Below, piece by piece: positions 53,493 to 62,603 of a DNA stretch of 64,000 nt (positions are counted from its first letter, which is position 1; each line of letters begins with the position of its first letter). The translations under genes were made by a program, and so were the position numbers. Under the pieces are notes generated by a model. It was given only the letters and a program-made list of their open reading frames with translations. It had not been told where the DNA came from and ran no database searches. The stretch spans positions 1 through 64,000 of the forward strand of contig NZ_AUJU01000016.1 of the NCBI RefSeq assembly GCF_000424385.1, written 5' to 3'. The stretch comes from Butyrivibrio sp. LC3010 (GTDB lineage: Bacteria > Bacillota > Clostridia > Lachnospirales > Lachnospiraceae).

Positions 53493-54359
53493 TTATCTCT
53501 CGATTCCCCAGAAAAACAGACCAAGCATTCCGGGACCAACATGAGCACCTGAGAAAGGTTCATGCTGTGATATGGTTATGCGTGCCTTGGGATTTATCTC
53601 CATTACCATGGCAGCCAGTTTATTGGCATCATCTATGCAGTCTCCGTGGGAGATGCATACTATCTGGTCATCGGTATCAACAATGCGCTTCTCGGCATAT
53701 TTCTGAACGATGGCCTTTATCGCATTTTTTCTTCCTCTGACTTTGTCACAGGATATAATGTGGCCGGTGCTGTCACCGAATAATATGGGCTTGATATTAA
53801 GAATGGTTCCTATCTGAGCAGTAACACCACTTACGCGACCTGTGTTTTTAAGAAAATTAAGGTCATCCACCGTGAAGTACTGACATGCGTGCGGAACTGC
53901 TTCATCCAGTATTCTTGCAGCCTCTTTAGTGTCGCAGCCCTCCTTGTTAAGCTTTGCAGCTTTTAATGCAAGGATACCGTTACCAAAACCACAGCCATGT
54001 GAATCAACTATATGTATAAAACTGTCAGGATATTCTTCCATAAGATCAGTTGCAGCAGCAACAGCAGCGTTATAGGTTCCGCTAATCCCGGAACTCATCG
54101 CTATGTAGATAATATCTCCACCCTTACTTGCGATAGGTGTGAAATGCTCCAGAAACAATGCGGTATTAAGAAGGCTCGTTTTTACCTTATCCCCATTTTT
54201 AAGTCCTTTATAATATGCATGACCATCAAAATCTTCAATATCACCTGTGTAAGTTACAGGTATGTCATTTACAAGATAGTCACAGGGCAAAAGCTCAATT
54301 CCATCAAGCAGCTGCTTGGGCAGATTGGCACAGCCGTCTGCAAATACAGTAAAACTCAC
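53493..54359 (-). CDS. DegV family fatty-acid-binding protein
   Basis: A 288-residue cytoplasmic protein. The start FTVFADGCANLPKQLL, MSSGISGTYNAAVAAA, LKNTGRVSG and KPIL follow the DegV pattern. DegV/FakB proteins bind fatty acids and, in Firmicutes, present them to the kinase FakA for use in phospholipid synthesis. No fakA is visible here. The start is GTG with GGAGG nine bases upstream. Confidence 0.9.
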   Translation of the reverse strand: MSFTVFADGCANLPKQLLDGIELLPCDYLVNDIPVTYTGDIEDFDGHAYYKGLKNGDKVKTSLLNTALFLEHFTPIASKGGDIIYIAMSSGISGTYNAAVAAATDLMEEYPDSFIHIVDSHGCGFGNGILALKAAKLNKEGCDTKEAARILDEAVPHACQYFTVDDLNFLKNTGRVSGVTAQIGTILNIKPILFGDSTGHIISCDKVRGRKNAIKAIVQKYAEKRIVDTDDQIVCISHGDCIDDANKLAAMVMEINPKARITISQHEPFSGAHVGPGMLGLFFWGIER

Positions 54360-54552
54360 TTTTCATTCCTCCACAAAAGATAAAAATCATGTAGTACATT
54401 ATACCATATTTAAGATTATAATAGTATGAGTATGGGGAGTAACAAAAATAAATCCGCAATTCTGCGGGTGCTATTTTGCCTTGAAATCTACAGTACAACA
54501 GACATTAGAATGAATATTTGAATTTCTATATTACAACTCGGAGGGGAACTTA

Positions 54553-56082
54553 ATGAACATATGCTTATTGAACGATTCATTTCCACCGGTCATCGATGGT
54601 GTGGCAAATGTGGTAATGAATTATGGAAGGATTTTGACAAGTGAACTGGGAGCGGAAGTTGTCGTTGGTACTCCGCGCTATCCGGATGCCAAATATGATG
54701 GATATCCATACAAGGTTATTCCCTACAGCAGCTTTGATACATCTGAGCTTGTCAAAGGATACAGGACAGGGAATCCTCTTGCCATGCGTGAAATAATGCA
54801 GATGGCAGAATTTGGTCCGGATATCATTCACACACATTGCCCTGCAGCTTCAACGCTTATGGCGAGGATTCTTCAAAACGAGACCGGTGCACCAATAGTA
54901 TTTACCTATCACACTAAATTCGATGTGGATATTGCAAGAGCAGTAGGCGATGGATTCTTAAAAAAAGAAACCGTAAAAGCTATGGTTAAAAATATAGAGG
55001 CCTGTGATGAAGTATGGGTAGTATCGGAGGGAGCAGGAGATAACCTTAAATCCCTTGGATATGAGGGCGATGTGCACGTTATGAATAATGGAGTTGACTT
55101 TGCCAAGGGCAGGGTAGATGCAGATAAAGTGAAGGAAGTCACAGGAGGTCATGACCTTCCTGAAGGTATTCCGGTATTTTTATTCGTGGGAAGAATTATT
55201 AAGTACAAGGGACTTCCACTCATAATCGATGCTCTTAAAAAGCTCTCAGAGGACGGTATTGATTATCGCATGGTATTTATAGGAAGTGGTCCTGATATGG
55301 AGGAGATGCAGCAGAAGGTAAAGGACCTTGGAATATGCTGTATAAATGAAAAGGGCGATGCATCTGAAAGCTCACTTCCTGGAAAAGTTATTTTTACAGG
55401 ACCTGTTTATGACAGAGACATTTTGAGGGCATGGAATACAAGGGCTGACCTTTTCTTATTCCCATCTGTATATGACACTAATGGAATAGTTGTAAGAGAG
55501 GCAGCAGCCTGCGGACTTGGAAGTGTTCTTATAAAAAAATCCTGTGCCGCAGAGGGTATCACCGATGGACGAAACGGTTATCTCATAGATGAGAATGCTG
55601 AATCAATGGCAGCACTTTTGAAAAAGGCAGCAGGAAATCTTGATGCTGTACATGATGTGGGACAGCATGCCATGGATGAGATTTATATCTCCTGGAGCGA
55701 TGCTGTTCATGCTGCATATGAGCGATATGGGATAATACGTGACATGGTAAAAAACAAAAAGCTTCCTGTTAAGAAGAAGCAGAGCTCAGATTATGTTCTT
55801 GAGTCAGCAGCTACGATAATAAAGGGAACGGAGCATATTTTCGACATACCAAGAAATATATACGGCGGTATGAAGGAGAACTTTGAGGACTTCAAGGTGG
55901 ATTTTAAAGAGGATCTTGAGGAGTTTAAGGACAGGCTTCCTGATGGCGTTAAGGAATTCTCGGAAAATGCCAGGGAAATCACTGAGAAGACCAAGAACAG
56001 CGTGTTAAAGAGCATGGAGTTTGCAGGCAGAAGCGTAAAGGAAGGCCTGGACATGAGCATTAACGGAATGAAGAGAGAATGA
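54553..56082 (+). CDS. GT4 glycosyltransferase with amphipathic C-terminal extension
   Basis: A 509-residue protein. The GT4 core (about 1-395) has NDSFPPVIDGVANVV, HTHCP, FTYHTKFDVDIA, FVGRIIKYKGLPLII and the donor-site PSVYDTNGIVVREAAACGLG. This resembles diacylglycerol glucosyltransferases. The last 90 residues are a charged, repeated helical tail (ENFEDFKVDFKEDLEEFKD, SENAREITEKTKNSV) that could lie on the membrane surface. It probably makes a glycolipid; the acceptor is not proven. GGAGGGG precedes the ATG. Confidence 0.85.
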   Translation: MNICLLNDSFPPVIDGVANVVMNYGRILTSELGAEVVVGTPRYPDAKYDGYPYKVIPYSSFDTSELVKGYRTGNPLAMREIMQMAEFGPDIIHTHCPAASTLMARILQNETGAPIVFTYHTKFDVDIARAVGDGFLKKETVKAMVKNIEACDEVWVVSEGAGDNLKSLGYEGDVHVMNNGVDFAKGRVDADKVKEVTGGHDLPEGIPVFLFVGRIIKYKGLPLIIDALKKLSEDGIDYRMVFIGSGPDMEEMQQKVKDLGICCINEKGDASESSLPGKVIFTGPVYDRDILRAWNTRADLFLFPSVYDTNGIVVREAAACGLGSVLIKKSCAAEGITDGRNGYLIDENAESMAALLKKAAGNLDAVHDVGQHAMDEIYISWSDAVHAAYERYGIIRDMVKNKKLPVKKKQSSDYVLESAATIIKGTEHIFDIPRNIYGGMKENFEDFKVDFKEDLEEFKDRLPDGVKEFSENAREITEKTKNSVLKSMEFAGRSVKEGLDMSINGMKRE

Positions 56083-56203
56083 TTTTCCATAAGCAGATTA
56101 TACATATTATATCTGTCATTTGCCATATGTTGGACATTTGTTGGACGCAGCATACTAGACTGATAGTAGATTAAGAGTGTTTCTTACTTTGAAGGAGGGA
56201 AAA

Positions 56204-57457
56204 ATGAAGAATAAGATTTTATTATTGGTTATTGGTTGTGTTTTTGCAATGTCAGGTTGTGGCAGCGCTGCTACCCAGACAGAAAGTGCTGTGGAAAACA
56301 TATCAGAGGATGCAAGCGCAACTACAGATACTGCTTCATCAGAAGGTGAAGAGTCTACTGAAGAGGCTGCAAGTGCTGAGGATGCAGCATCAGAGGACGA
56401 ATCATCAGAGGATGCTCTTGAGGAAGAAACAACTGGCACCGATGCGGAAAGTGAAAATGTTGATGAAGACTGGATGGGTAAGGAAACTGCTCCTGACGCA
56501 GACGGTAAGATTTCCAACGAATTTATGTCAATTACAATGCCAAAGGAACTTGAAGGAACTTATCTGGCATATACAAATGATAATGAAATAAATATTTATG
56601 AAAAGGAAGGCCATGATGACGGATATGGCGGATTCGTTTTCGGTATTTGCTTAGCTGATAACTATGGAGAATACGGCGGAATGAGAACCAAGATTGGTGA
56701 GCTCACAGATGCCGATGGAAAGCTTCATCATGTGCTCCTTAGCTTTGCTTCAGAAGTGCAGTGGGATTATACGAAGTATGAAGAAGTGCCGGAGGCATAT
56801 AAAAAGCTTGAGGACAGCTGCAGAGATATAGCTTCTACTTTAGAGGCAGAACAGGGTGGAACTTATGTAGACGGTGGTGGCACTAAGGGTGAGGATTTAT
56901 ATGGCGATCTTGCAAAGGAAATTGCCGCAACTGTTGAGAGTGCCAAGGATGCAAACGAGCTTGAGGCAGCTGATTTAAGTCCCGTTTACTACGCAATCTC
57001 ACAGGGAGATGAAGCAAAGGATCCCATGGAGGCAATCGGAGTTGCTTATGCTGACTGCAACAGTGATGGCGTTGATGAGATGTTCATAGGTGATATTGAG
57101 AACCAGCAGGTATATGACATTTTCGGTTCTGAGAATGGTAAGCCTGTTCATGTAGTTTCAGGGCATTTCAGAGATTACTATAAGGTTAACGGTCCCTTTA
57201 TTTCAGAGTATGTCTCTGAGAGTGCGGGAGTAAATGTAGCAACCAGCTGGAATCTTGAGCCTAATTCAAGTGAACTGTTTTTACAGTACTCTTTGAAACT
57301 TGATGAAACTGACGAAGCTGAGTATAAATGGGCAGTTTCCTATAGCGATGGAAAATGGGAGGAGCTTTCCGAAGAGGAATATAATGATCGCTTTTCCAAT
57401 TTGGAATATCCTGATGCACCGGCTTTGGAATTTAAGCCTCTTAACAGCTTAAAGTAA
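56204..57457 (+). CDS. Lipoprotein of unknown function
   Basis: A 417-residue lipoprotein with lipobox MSGC, then about 70 residues rich in Glu, Ser, Thr and Ala. The first folded part (about 95-220) begins ISNEFMSITMPKELEGTYLAY and resembles small external beta domains common in Firmicutes; the second (about 235-417) has ADCNSDGVDEMFIGDI, a calcium-binding-like acidic loop, and several aromatic strands. I do not recognise a named family. GGAGGG precedes the ATG at 56204; the longer frame adds nine unlikely residues. Confidence 0.75.
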   Translation: MKNKILLLVIGCVFAMSGCGSAATQTESAVENISEDASATTDTASSEGEESTEEAASAEDAASEDESSEDALEEETTGTDAESENVDEDWMGKETAPDADGKISNEFMSITMPKELEGTYLAYTNDNEINIYEKEGHDDGYGGFVFGICLADNYGEYGGMRTKIGELTDADGKLHHVLLSFASEVQWDYTKYEEVPEAYKKLEDSCRDIASTLEAEQGGTYVDGGGTKGEDLYGDLAKEIAATVESAKDANELEAADLSPVYYAISQGDEAKDPMEAIGVAYADCNSDGVDEMFIGDIENQQVYDIFGSENGKPVHVVSGHFRDYYKVNGPFISEYVSESAGVNVATSWNLEPNSSELFLQYSLKLDETDEAEYKWAVSYSDGKWEELSEEEYNDRFSNLEYPDAPALEFKPLNSLK

Positions 57458-57489
57458 AAGGTCTATAATGAATATAAGGATTTGGGGTG

Positions 57490-57521
57490 ACCGGCTGAAA
57501 TATTCAGCCGGTTGCTTTTTT
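57490..57521 (+). terminator. Terminator of the lipoprotein gene
   Basis: ACCGGCTGAA and TTCAGCCGGT form a perfect 10-bp stem with a three-base loop, followed by TGCTTTTTT. Confidence 0.93.
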
Positions 57522-57561
57522 GACCTTGGCACTTGACGATTATTTCTATCTAAAGAACCCA

Positions 57562-57596
57562 CAAGAATCCTGCATTCTGCAGTAAACGATTATTGA
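57562..57596. repeat. Modular palindrome directly before the GH13 gene
   Basis: CAAGAATCCTGC, then ATTCTGCAG and ACGATTATTGA. The same modules in the same order occur at 48149-48215, where an extra hairpin is inserted between them. Its right end overlaps the GAGGTG ribosome site of the GH13 gene. Confidence 0.55.
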
Positions 57597-57604
57597 GGTG
57601 TGAT

Positions 57605-59407
57605 ATGTGTAATGAAAATCTGAAAGAAAATGAAAAAGAAATCAAAGAAAGTAGTGTCAATAATTCTGCTGATGGTAGACAGGAAAAGTCTGCGGAAAAA
57701 GAAAAAGACTGGTACAAGCGGATGGCTTTTTATCAGATTTGGGTCAGAAGCTTTGCTGATGGTAATGGCGATGGTATCGGTGATTTATATGGTGTCTATG
57801 ACAAGCTGGAATATGTTAAGTCCCTTGGGGTGGACGGAATCTGGTTTTCACCGCTTTATCCTTCGCCTAATGCGGACTTTGGATATGACATATCTGATTA
57901 TAAGGACATTCATCCTGATTACGGTACACTTGATCAGTTTAAAAAGGTACTGCATAAGGCCCATGAACTTGGGCTTAAGGTTATCATGGACCTTGTTATA
58001 AACCATACTTCTGATGAGCATCCCTGGTTTATCGAGAGCCGTAAGGGGAAGGACAACCCTTACAGTGATTATTATATATGGCGTGATAAGCCCAATAACT
58101 GGGACAGCATTTTCGATGGAAAAGCATGGGAATATGACGAGCAGCGAGGCCAGTACTATCTCCATCTGTTTGCCAAAAAGCAGCCTGACCTCAATATGGA
58201 CAATGAGAAAGTCAGGGAAGAAGTAAAGTCCATAATGCGTTTCTGGCTTGATATGGGGGTGGACGGTTTCAGAGAGGATGTAATAAACTTTATATCCAAA
58301 AAAGAGGGGCTTCCTAACGGGCTTCCTTTTATTCCTGCGGTTAACGGTATGCCATACTATAAAGACGGACCGCACATTCACGAATATCTTGGCGAATTCA
58401 GACAGGTATGCAACGAATATGATTGTTTTCAGATAGGTGAGGGGCCTATGACTACGGTTAACTCTGCACTTAAATATGTGACAGGGGAAAACAAGTCTCT
58501 GGATATGATGATTTCTTTTGATCATATGCTGGCAGATTGTCTTTTCACGCAGTACATTCACAGACCATTTTCACTTATAAAACTGAAGAAGGCGTTTACC
58601 AAGTGGCAGCTGGCACTTGCAGGAAGAGCATGGAATTCTCTTTATCTTGAAAATCATGATCATCCGCGTATCATAAGCCGCTACGGAAGTGAGTATTATC
58701 ACAGGGAAAGCGGAACTATGCTGGCGGTATGCTATCTGTTTTTACAGGGCACTCCGTTTATATATCAGGGGCAGGAGATTGGAATGACCAACATACGTCT
58801 TAACTCTATAGACAAGTATGTGGATGTTTCCAGTATTGCAAATTACAATACCTATCATTTAAAGGACAGTGAGGAAAAAAGACTTAGGAGAATACATTTG
58901 TCAAGCAGGGATTCTGCGCGCACTCCCATTCAGTGGAATGACTCAAAATATGCGGGTTTTTCCACTGTAAAGCCGTGGTTTTATGTTAATCCTAATTATA
59001 AAAAGATCAATGTGGCAGCCGAGGAGAAGGACGAATTCAGTATATTGAATTTCTACAGAAAATGTCTTTCTCTCAGAAGAAATTCCAAGGCTCTTTTGTA
59101 TGGTAATTATAAGGAATACTATCCGAATGATCCGAATGTTTATATGTATGAGAGAAGCTATGGAACTGTGAGCTATCTGATAATATGTTCCTTTGCAAAG
59201 ATTCCGGTAAAGGTTACGATTCCGGAAAAGTATATAGGAAAAAGGGGACAGCTTATGCTGTGCAATTATCCTGACAGAAAGCAGTACATAAGATATGGGG
59301 ATAACATGTTTCAGGATCTTGTGAGAAGTGAAATGTGTACTTATGCTGTGAGACATGGAATGTACAGACCTTACGAGACCAGGGTGTACAGATTCAGGAT
59401 AGATTGA
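57605..59407 (+). CDS. GH13 alpha-glucosidase (oligo-1,6-glucosidase-like)
   Basis: A 600-residue intracellular enzyme. After a charged 35-residue leader, the barrel begins AFYQIWVRSFADGNGDGIGD. Catalytic residues are Asp225 in GFREDVINF, Glu279 in IGEGPMTT and Asp352 in ENHDHPR. The MDLVINHTSDEHPWF and QEIGMTN motifs fit the GH13_31 group (alpha-glucosidase, oligo-1,6-glucosidase, dextranase-like). The 'INHTSDEHPWF' region suggests alpha-1,6 or mixed specificity, but this cannot be settled by eye. It acts on imported gluco-oligosaccharides. The ATG at 57605 follows GAGGTG. Confidence 0.9.
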   Translation: MCNENLKENEKEIKESSVNNSADGRQEKSAEKEKDWYKRMAFYQIWVRSFADGNGDGIGDLYGVYDKLEYVKSLGVDGIWFSPLYPSPNADFGYDISDYKDIHPDYGTLDQFKKVLHKAHELGLKVIMDLVINHTSDEHPWFIESRKGKDNPYSDYYIWRDKPNNWDSIFDGKAWEYDEQRGQYYLHLFAKKQPDLNMDNEKVREEVKSIMRFWLDMGVDGFREDVINFISKKEGLPNGLPFIPAVNGMPYYKDGPHIHEYLGEFRQVCNEYDCFQIGEGPMTTVNSALKYVTGENKSLDMMISFDHMLADCLFTQYIHRPFSLIKLKKAFTKWQLALAGRAWNSLYLENHDHPRIISRYGSEYYHRESGTMLAVCYLFLQGTPFIYQGQEIGMTNIRLNSIDKYVDVSSIANYNTYHLKDSEEKRLRRIHLSSRDSARTPIQWNDSKYAGFSTVKPWFYVNPNYKKINVAAEEKDEFSILNFYRKCLSLRRNSKALLYGNYKEYYPNDPNVYMYERSYGTVSYLIICSFAKIPVKVTIPEKYIGKRGQLMLCNYPDRKQYIRYGDNMFQDLVRSEMCTYAVRHGMYRPYETRVYRFRID

Positions 59408-59423
59408 TAAAAAGTTTTGTGTG

Positions 59424-59452
59424 CAGGATTACGTAGTAATCGTGCCAATATA
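59424..59452. repeat. Inverted copy of the surE-upstream palindrome
   Basis: GCAGGATTAC and GTAATCGTGCCAATA match, on the opposite strand, the sequence at 36345-36371 with two or three differences. Confidence 0.55.
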
Positions 59453-59475
59453 CATCTAGGGGAGGAAAACTACAA

Positions 59476-60321
59476 ATGACATTAGATGCTTATTTAAACC
59501 CGGAGTTTACATGGCTTAAGAAACTTCTTTTCTTTGCCGTGGGATTACTGGGGGTTTTGGTTTGTAACTTTGTACTTTTGGGAGGGGCGGAATTTACAGC
59601 GACCTTTTTGCCAAGAAGGGAGCGTAAAGGTGCTGTGCCCGTGAACTTTCACAAATATGTTCAGCTTTTTTATGAGATGATAATTGCAGGTACATCTGTT
59701 ATGTCGTTCGCCTGTGCTTATGTTGTTTTTAATCATGTTTACACACTGATGCAAAATGGTGCAGGACATTCGGGACGTTTTACGGGACTGTTCTACAGAG
59801 GATGGAGTGATGGTAAGGACTTTGCACTTCTGCTTCTCATCTGTTTATCCTGTGTATTCAACTCATTTCTGGATAAACTCATTATTCCGCTGGCACGTCT
59901 TTCTAAGGAAGAAAAGGCTTCCATCAGAATGTTGGCTATGTTTTACGCGATAATAATTCTTATTTATCTGAACTTTATCGGTGATGAAAGTGAGTACAGT
60001 CCGGTAATGATGTATTATCTGGGATTAATGGTTGGTAGATTTGTTTACTTTGATGCATCCTTCTGGGATTTTGTGGAAGCTATAAAAAATGCATTCTTAA
60101 GAATTCCGATGCTTATACTGTGCATAATTTTGTGTGGTGGAATGTGCTTTTTCGGATTCAGAATGGGATTTTTACTGGAGAGGAATTATTACATAGTCGG
60201 TATATTTTATACGCACCTTTTCCTGCTGCTGGCAGTTTTTATAATCCATCACAGCAGACTGATGAAATTTGTGGTTAAGGAGAGTCCTTCTGAAAATGAA
60301 GAATATGAGGATTTGGAGTAA
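59476..60321 (+). CDS. Polytopic membrane protein of unknown function (operon gene 1)
   Basis: A 281-residue protein with about seven hydrophobic segments and an acidic C-terminus. The first helix contains GLLGVLVCNFVLLGG and the loop FLPRRERKGAVPVNF; a later segment is FLRIPMLILCIILCGGMCFF. I recognise no family. GGGGAGG precedes the ATG. It is the first of three closely linked membrane genes; the next starts five bases after its stop. Confidence 0.75.
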   Translation: MTLDAYLNPEFTWLKKLLFFAVGLLGVLVCNFVLLGGAEFTATFLPRRERKGAVPVNFHKYVQLFYEMIIAGTSVMSFACAYVVFNHVYTLMQNGAGHSGRFTGLFYRGWSDGKDFALLLLICLSCVFNSFLDKLIIPLARLSKEEKASIRMLAMFYAIIILIYLNFIGDESEYSPVMMYYLGLMVGRFVYFDASFWDFVEAIKNAFLRIPMLILCIILCGGMCFFGFRMGFLLERNYYIVGIFYTHLFLLLAVFIIHHSRLMKFVVKESPSENEEYEDLE

Positions 60322-60326
60322 GTATT

Positions 60327-60980
60327 ATGGAAAGTGAGAAGCAATCAATATTCTTAAATGAATACATGATGACGACAGCCTGCCTTTTTGCTGTTATTAC
60401 CAGTGTCATCTCTGCAGTTCTTATACGGCCTTATGGCGATAAATTTGCCATGTTTGAAGTATTGGTAAAGCTTGTGACTGTAGTATGCATGTATTTTGCC
60501 TACAAGAGATACAGCTGGGATGTTGCCAAGGGAATGATGGGCGGAGTACTGTTCTGTCTCATGTATCAGGAAGCGCATCTTGTGCTTGGACAGCTGTGGG
60601 GAGAGGAGGATTTTGATACCTATCTTGTGATCGGTGTGCAGGGAAGTATATACCTTGCGGCAGCAGGCATGTCGTTTCTGATGACGATAATTATTACGAT
60701 AAATCATTTCATAATCAATTATGCAAAAAAAGGCAATCCGGGGAATGTTATATTGAACAGAATAGCCATTATCTATAAGGTTGTGGTTTATATCATCCTG
60801 ATTGTGGCTAACAGTAACCTGGATTTTGCCAAAGATATCTTGTGGGAGAACGGGCTTCAATATTTGACAGACATTGCCATTTTCCTATTGATTGTAAGTA
60901 TCGAATCACAGATTGATTCCTTTAAGGTGCTTAGGGATGAGCTGCTTAAACAAAAGAAAGAAAGGAAGAAAAGCCAATGA
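60327..60980 (+). CDS. Polytopic membrane protein of unknown function (operon gene 2)
   Basis: A 217-residue protein with six predicted helices and a lysine-rich end (LLKQKKERKKSQ). No family was recognised. It starts five bases after the preceding gene, with GGAG inside that gene's end as ribosome site, and overlaps the following gene by four bases. The tight packing argues that the three proteins work together. Confidence 0.75.
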   Translation: MESEKQSIFLNEYMMTTACLFAVITSVISAVLIRPYGDKFAMFEVLVKLVTVVCMYFAYKRYSWDVAKGMMGGVLFCLMYQEAHLVLGQLWGEEDFDTYLVIGVQGSIYLAAAGMSFLMTIIITINHFIINYAKKGNPGNVILNRIAIIYKVVVYIILIVANSNLDFAKDILWENGLQYLTDIAIFLLIVSIESQIDSFKVLRDELLKQKKERKKSQ

Positions 60981-61945
60981 ATATGAGAAAACGTTTATCA
61001 GGAATGTGGCTTATGTCCATGGCGCTCCTTTCATATGGTGCTTACACTACTTTCTTTGTAGCACAGATGTCAGCTCCTTATATTGTCTATTGGACATTGC
61101 CTGTTTTTCAAAGTGTGGCACTGGTCATTTATTTATGGGGACCTGAGAAGATTAAATTCAAGCCCTTGAGGATCATGTATCATCTTTGCTACATGACTTC
61201 GTTTTTGGTACTTCCCGCTTTTATATTTATTTTTATGGGGCTTATATCTCAGTATCACATTAATATTCCTGAGAGCATTGATGCGACTCGTATGTCGGTA
61301 GAAGAGATACTTCCGGGAGATGAAACCACCATTTACAGGACAGATAAGGTGTATATATTTTTCCCTGAGTATAAGACAGTGGATATGGAATGCGGCAATC
61401 GTCCTTCACAGTCCGATGAGTCAATAACCTGGTGCTGCGGGGCAGCTTTTCAGCATGCAGTCGAGCTGGGATTCTCACAGGACAATATTGAGGGGGATCA
61501 TGCATCCCATGGCGAGTTCTATGACAGTCCCTATGACAGGGATGCGGACGGAGCCTTCGTGTTTGCTGATGGAAAATTCGGTTTTGAATTTGGTGATAAA
61601 GAGAAAGCTGTCAAAAAGGCTGCAGAGGCAGGCGGCAGCGGATTTATGCAGCTTGCGATGATAAATGATAAAAAGGCAGTGATGAATTTCGACAGACCCA
61701 GAGCCAGATGTTACAGAACCCTGGCAGAGCTCAATGGACATCTTTGTGTAATCGATTCTGTGAAGATGATGCATTTTGGCGAGTTCATGGAGGAGCTTAA
61801 ACGAATCGGTGTTACTAATGCCGTATACATGGATATGGGTGCAGGCTGGAATTATTCCTGGTACAGGAAGGCAACAGGAAAAGTAAGAACGCTTTTTGGA
61901 TTACCTGTTCCGTGGTCACATAACTGGGTTGTTTTTAGAAAGTGA
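60977..61945 (+). CDS. Membrane protein with external NAGPA-like domain (operon gene 3)
   Basis: A 322-residue protein with three helices in the first 95 residues and an external domain. The end of this domain, MHFGEFMEELKRIGVTNAVY and MDMGAGWNYSWYR, together with RARCYRTLAELNGHLCVID, follows the core of phosphodiester glycosidase (NAGPA/DUF2233) proteins, in which a conserved Asp near the G-T/A-N motif is thought important. Several cysteines (ECGNRP, WCCG) could form disulfides. It may act on cell-surface glycans. Assignment is tentative. Confidence 0.6.
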   Translation: MNMRKRLSGMWLMSMALLSYGAYTTFFVAQMSAPYIVYWTLPVFQSVALVIYLWGPEKIKFKPLRIMYHLCYMTSFLVLPAFIFIFMGLISQYHINIPESIDATRMSVEEILPGDETTIYRTDKVYIFFPEYKTVDMECGNRPSQSDESITWCCGAAFQHAVELGFSQDNIEGDHASHGEFYDSPYDRDADGAFVFADGKFGFEFGDKEKAVKKAAEAGGSGFMQLAMINDKKAVMNFDRPRARCYRTLAELNGHLCVIDSVKMMHFGEFMEELKRIGVTNAVYMDMGAGWNYSWYRKATGKVRTLFGLPVPWSHNWVVFRK

Positions 61946-61984
61946 AAATAATAAACCAATCAAAAAAACCTTATTCAACTAATT

Positions 61985-62012
61985 GTTGTGGAATTAGCTG
62001 AAAAGGTATAAT
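61985..62012 (+). promoter_or_regulatory. Candidate promoter of the 102-residue protein
   Basis: TTGTGG at 61985-61990 and TATAAT at 62007-62012, with 16 bases between, lie about 50 bp before the start. Confidence 0.4.
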
Positions 62013-62060
62013 ATGATTCGGGAATTTATTTTATAAAAATGAAGTGGGAGAAGTGAAATA

Positions 62061-62369
62061 GTGAAAAATGTGACTGTGGACTTTACAAACCATATCATAC
62101 ATATCAGAGCAAAGAAGTATCAGGATAGTAAAAAGATGGAAGATGTGAAAAAAGAGACATTTGCTCCATTTTTTCCTGAGAAGAAATTCATGACTGATTA
62201 TAATTCTTATACATGGGATTTTGAGTCCGAGATTTTTATTGTAAATCAGGATAAACGTACCGTGATAAAGGATGACGGAGAGATGCGTTATCTGCCGGAA
62301 CTGATAATTCCAATGCCAAACCTTTCCCGAAAATATAGGGAATTTATGAATATAGTAATGTCTATCTAA
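62061..62369 (+). CDS. Small hypothetical protein
   Basis: A 102-residue protein with no membrane segment or signal. The sequence is mixed charged and aromatic (YTWDFESEIFIVNQDKR, DDGEMRYLPELIIPMP). It starts with GTG preceded by GGGAGAAG. I do not recognise it. A hairpin with a T-containing right flank follows. Confidence 0.55.
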   Translation: MKNVTVDFTNHIIHIRAKKYQDSKKMEDVKKETFAPFFPEKKFMTDYNSYTWDFESEIFIVNQDKRTVIKDDGEMRYLPELIIPMPNLSRKYREFMNIVMSI

Positions 62370-62372
62370 TGC

Positions 62373-62448
62373 CTGGCTTTCCACACAGATACATATACTG
62401 TAGTTTCATCATGACTGCATGTATGAAATAGTGTGGAGAGCCTTTCTT
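62373..62448 (+). terminator. Hairpin terminator after the small hypothetical gene
   Basis: GGCTTTCCACAC and GTGTGGAGAGCC arms pair with one mismatch around a long loop that itself contains a TTTCAT/ATGAAA pairing; TTTCTT follows. Confidence 0.65.
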
Positions 62449-62450
62449 AT

Positions 62451-62473
62451 CATATAGGAAATTCCGTTGGATT
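62451..62473. repeat. Short dispersed hairpin repeat, copy 2
   Basis: ATATAGGAAATTCCGTTGGA and TTTACT, closely like 27242-27268; both lie just after a hairpin terminator. Confidence 0.5.
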
Positions 62474-62539
62474 TACTATGCAGAGTCGTGGTAAGCAACA
62501 AAGTTTATAAAATCTTTATCAAATGCATAATTGTGTAAC

Positions 62540-62568
62540 TTTAGTTTGGGAGTAGCATAAAGTATAAT
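62540..62568 (+). promoter_or_regulatory. Candidate promoter of the lipoprotein gene
   Basis: TATAAT at 62563-62568 with a weak -35 (TTTAGT) 17 bases earlier lies about 35 bp before the start at 62604. Confidence 0.4.
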
Positions 62569-62603
62569 TACCATATAGTTTTATTTATGAGGAGGGGAAG
62601 TTA

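Noticed and set aside
57838..58570. Long minus-strand frame opposite the GH13 gene
   Set aside because: It mirrors codons of a well-supported enzyme and has no family resemblance or ribosome site.
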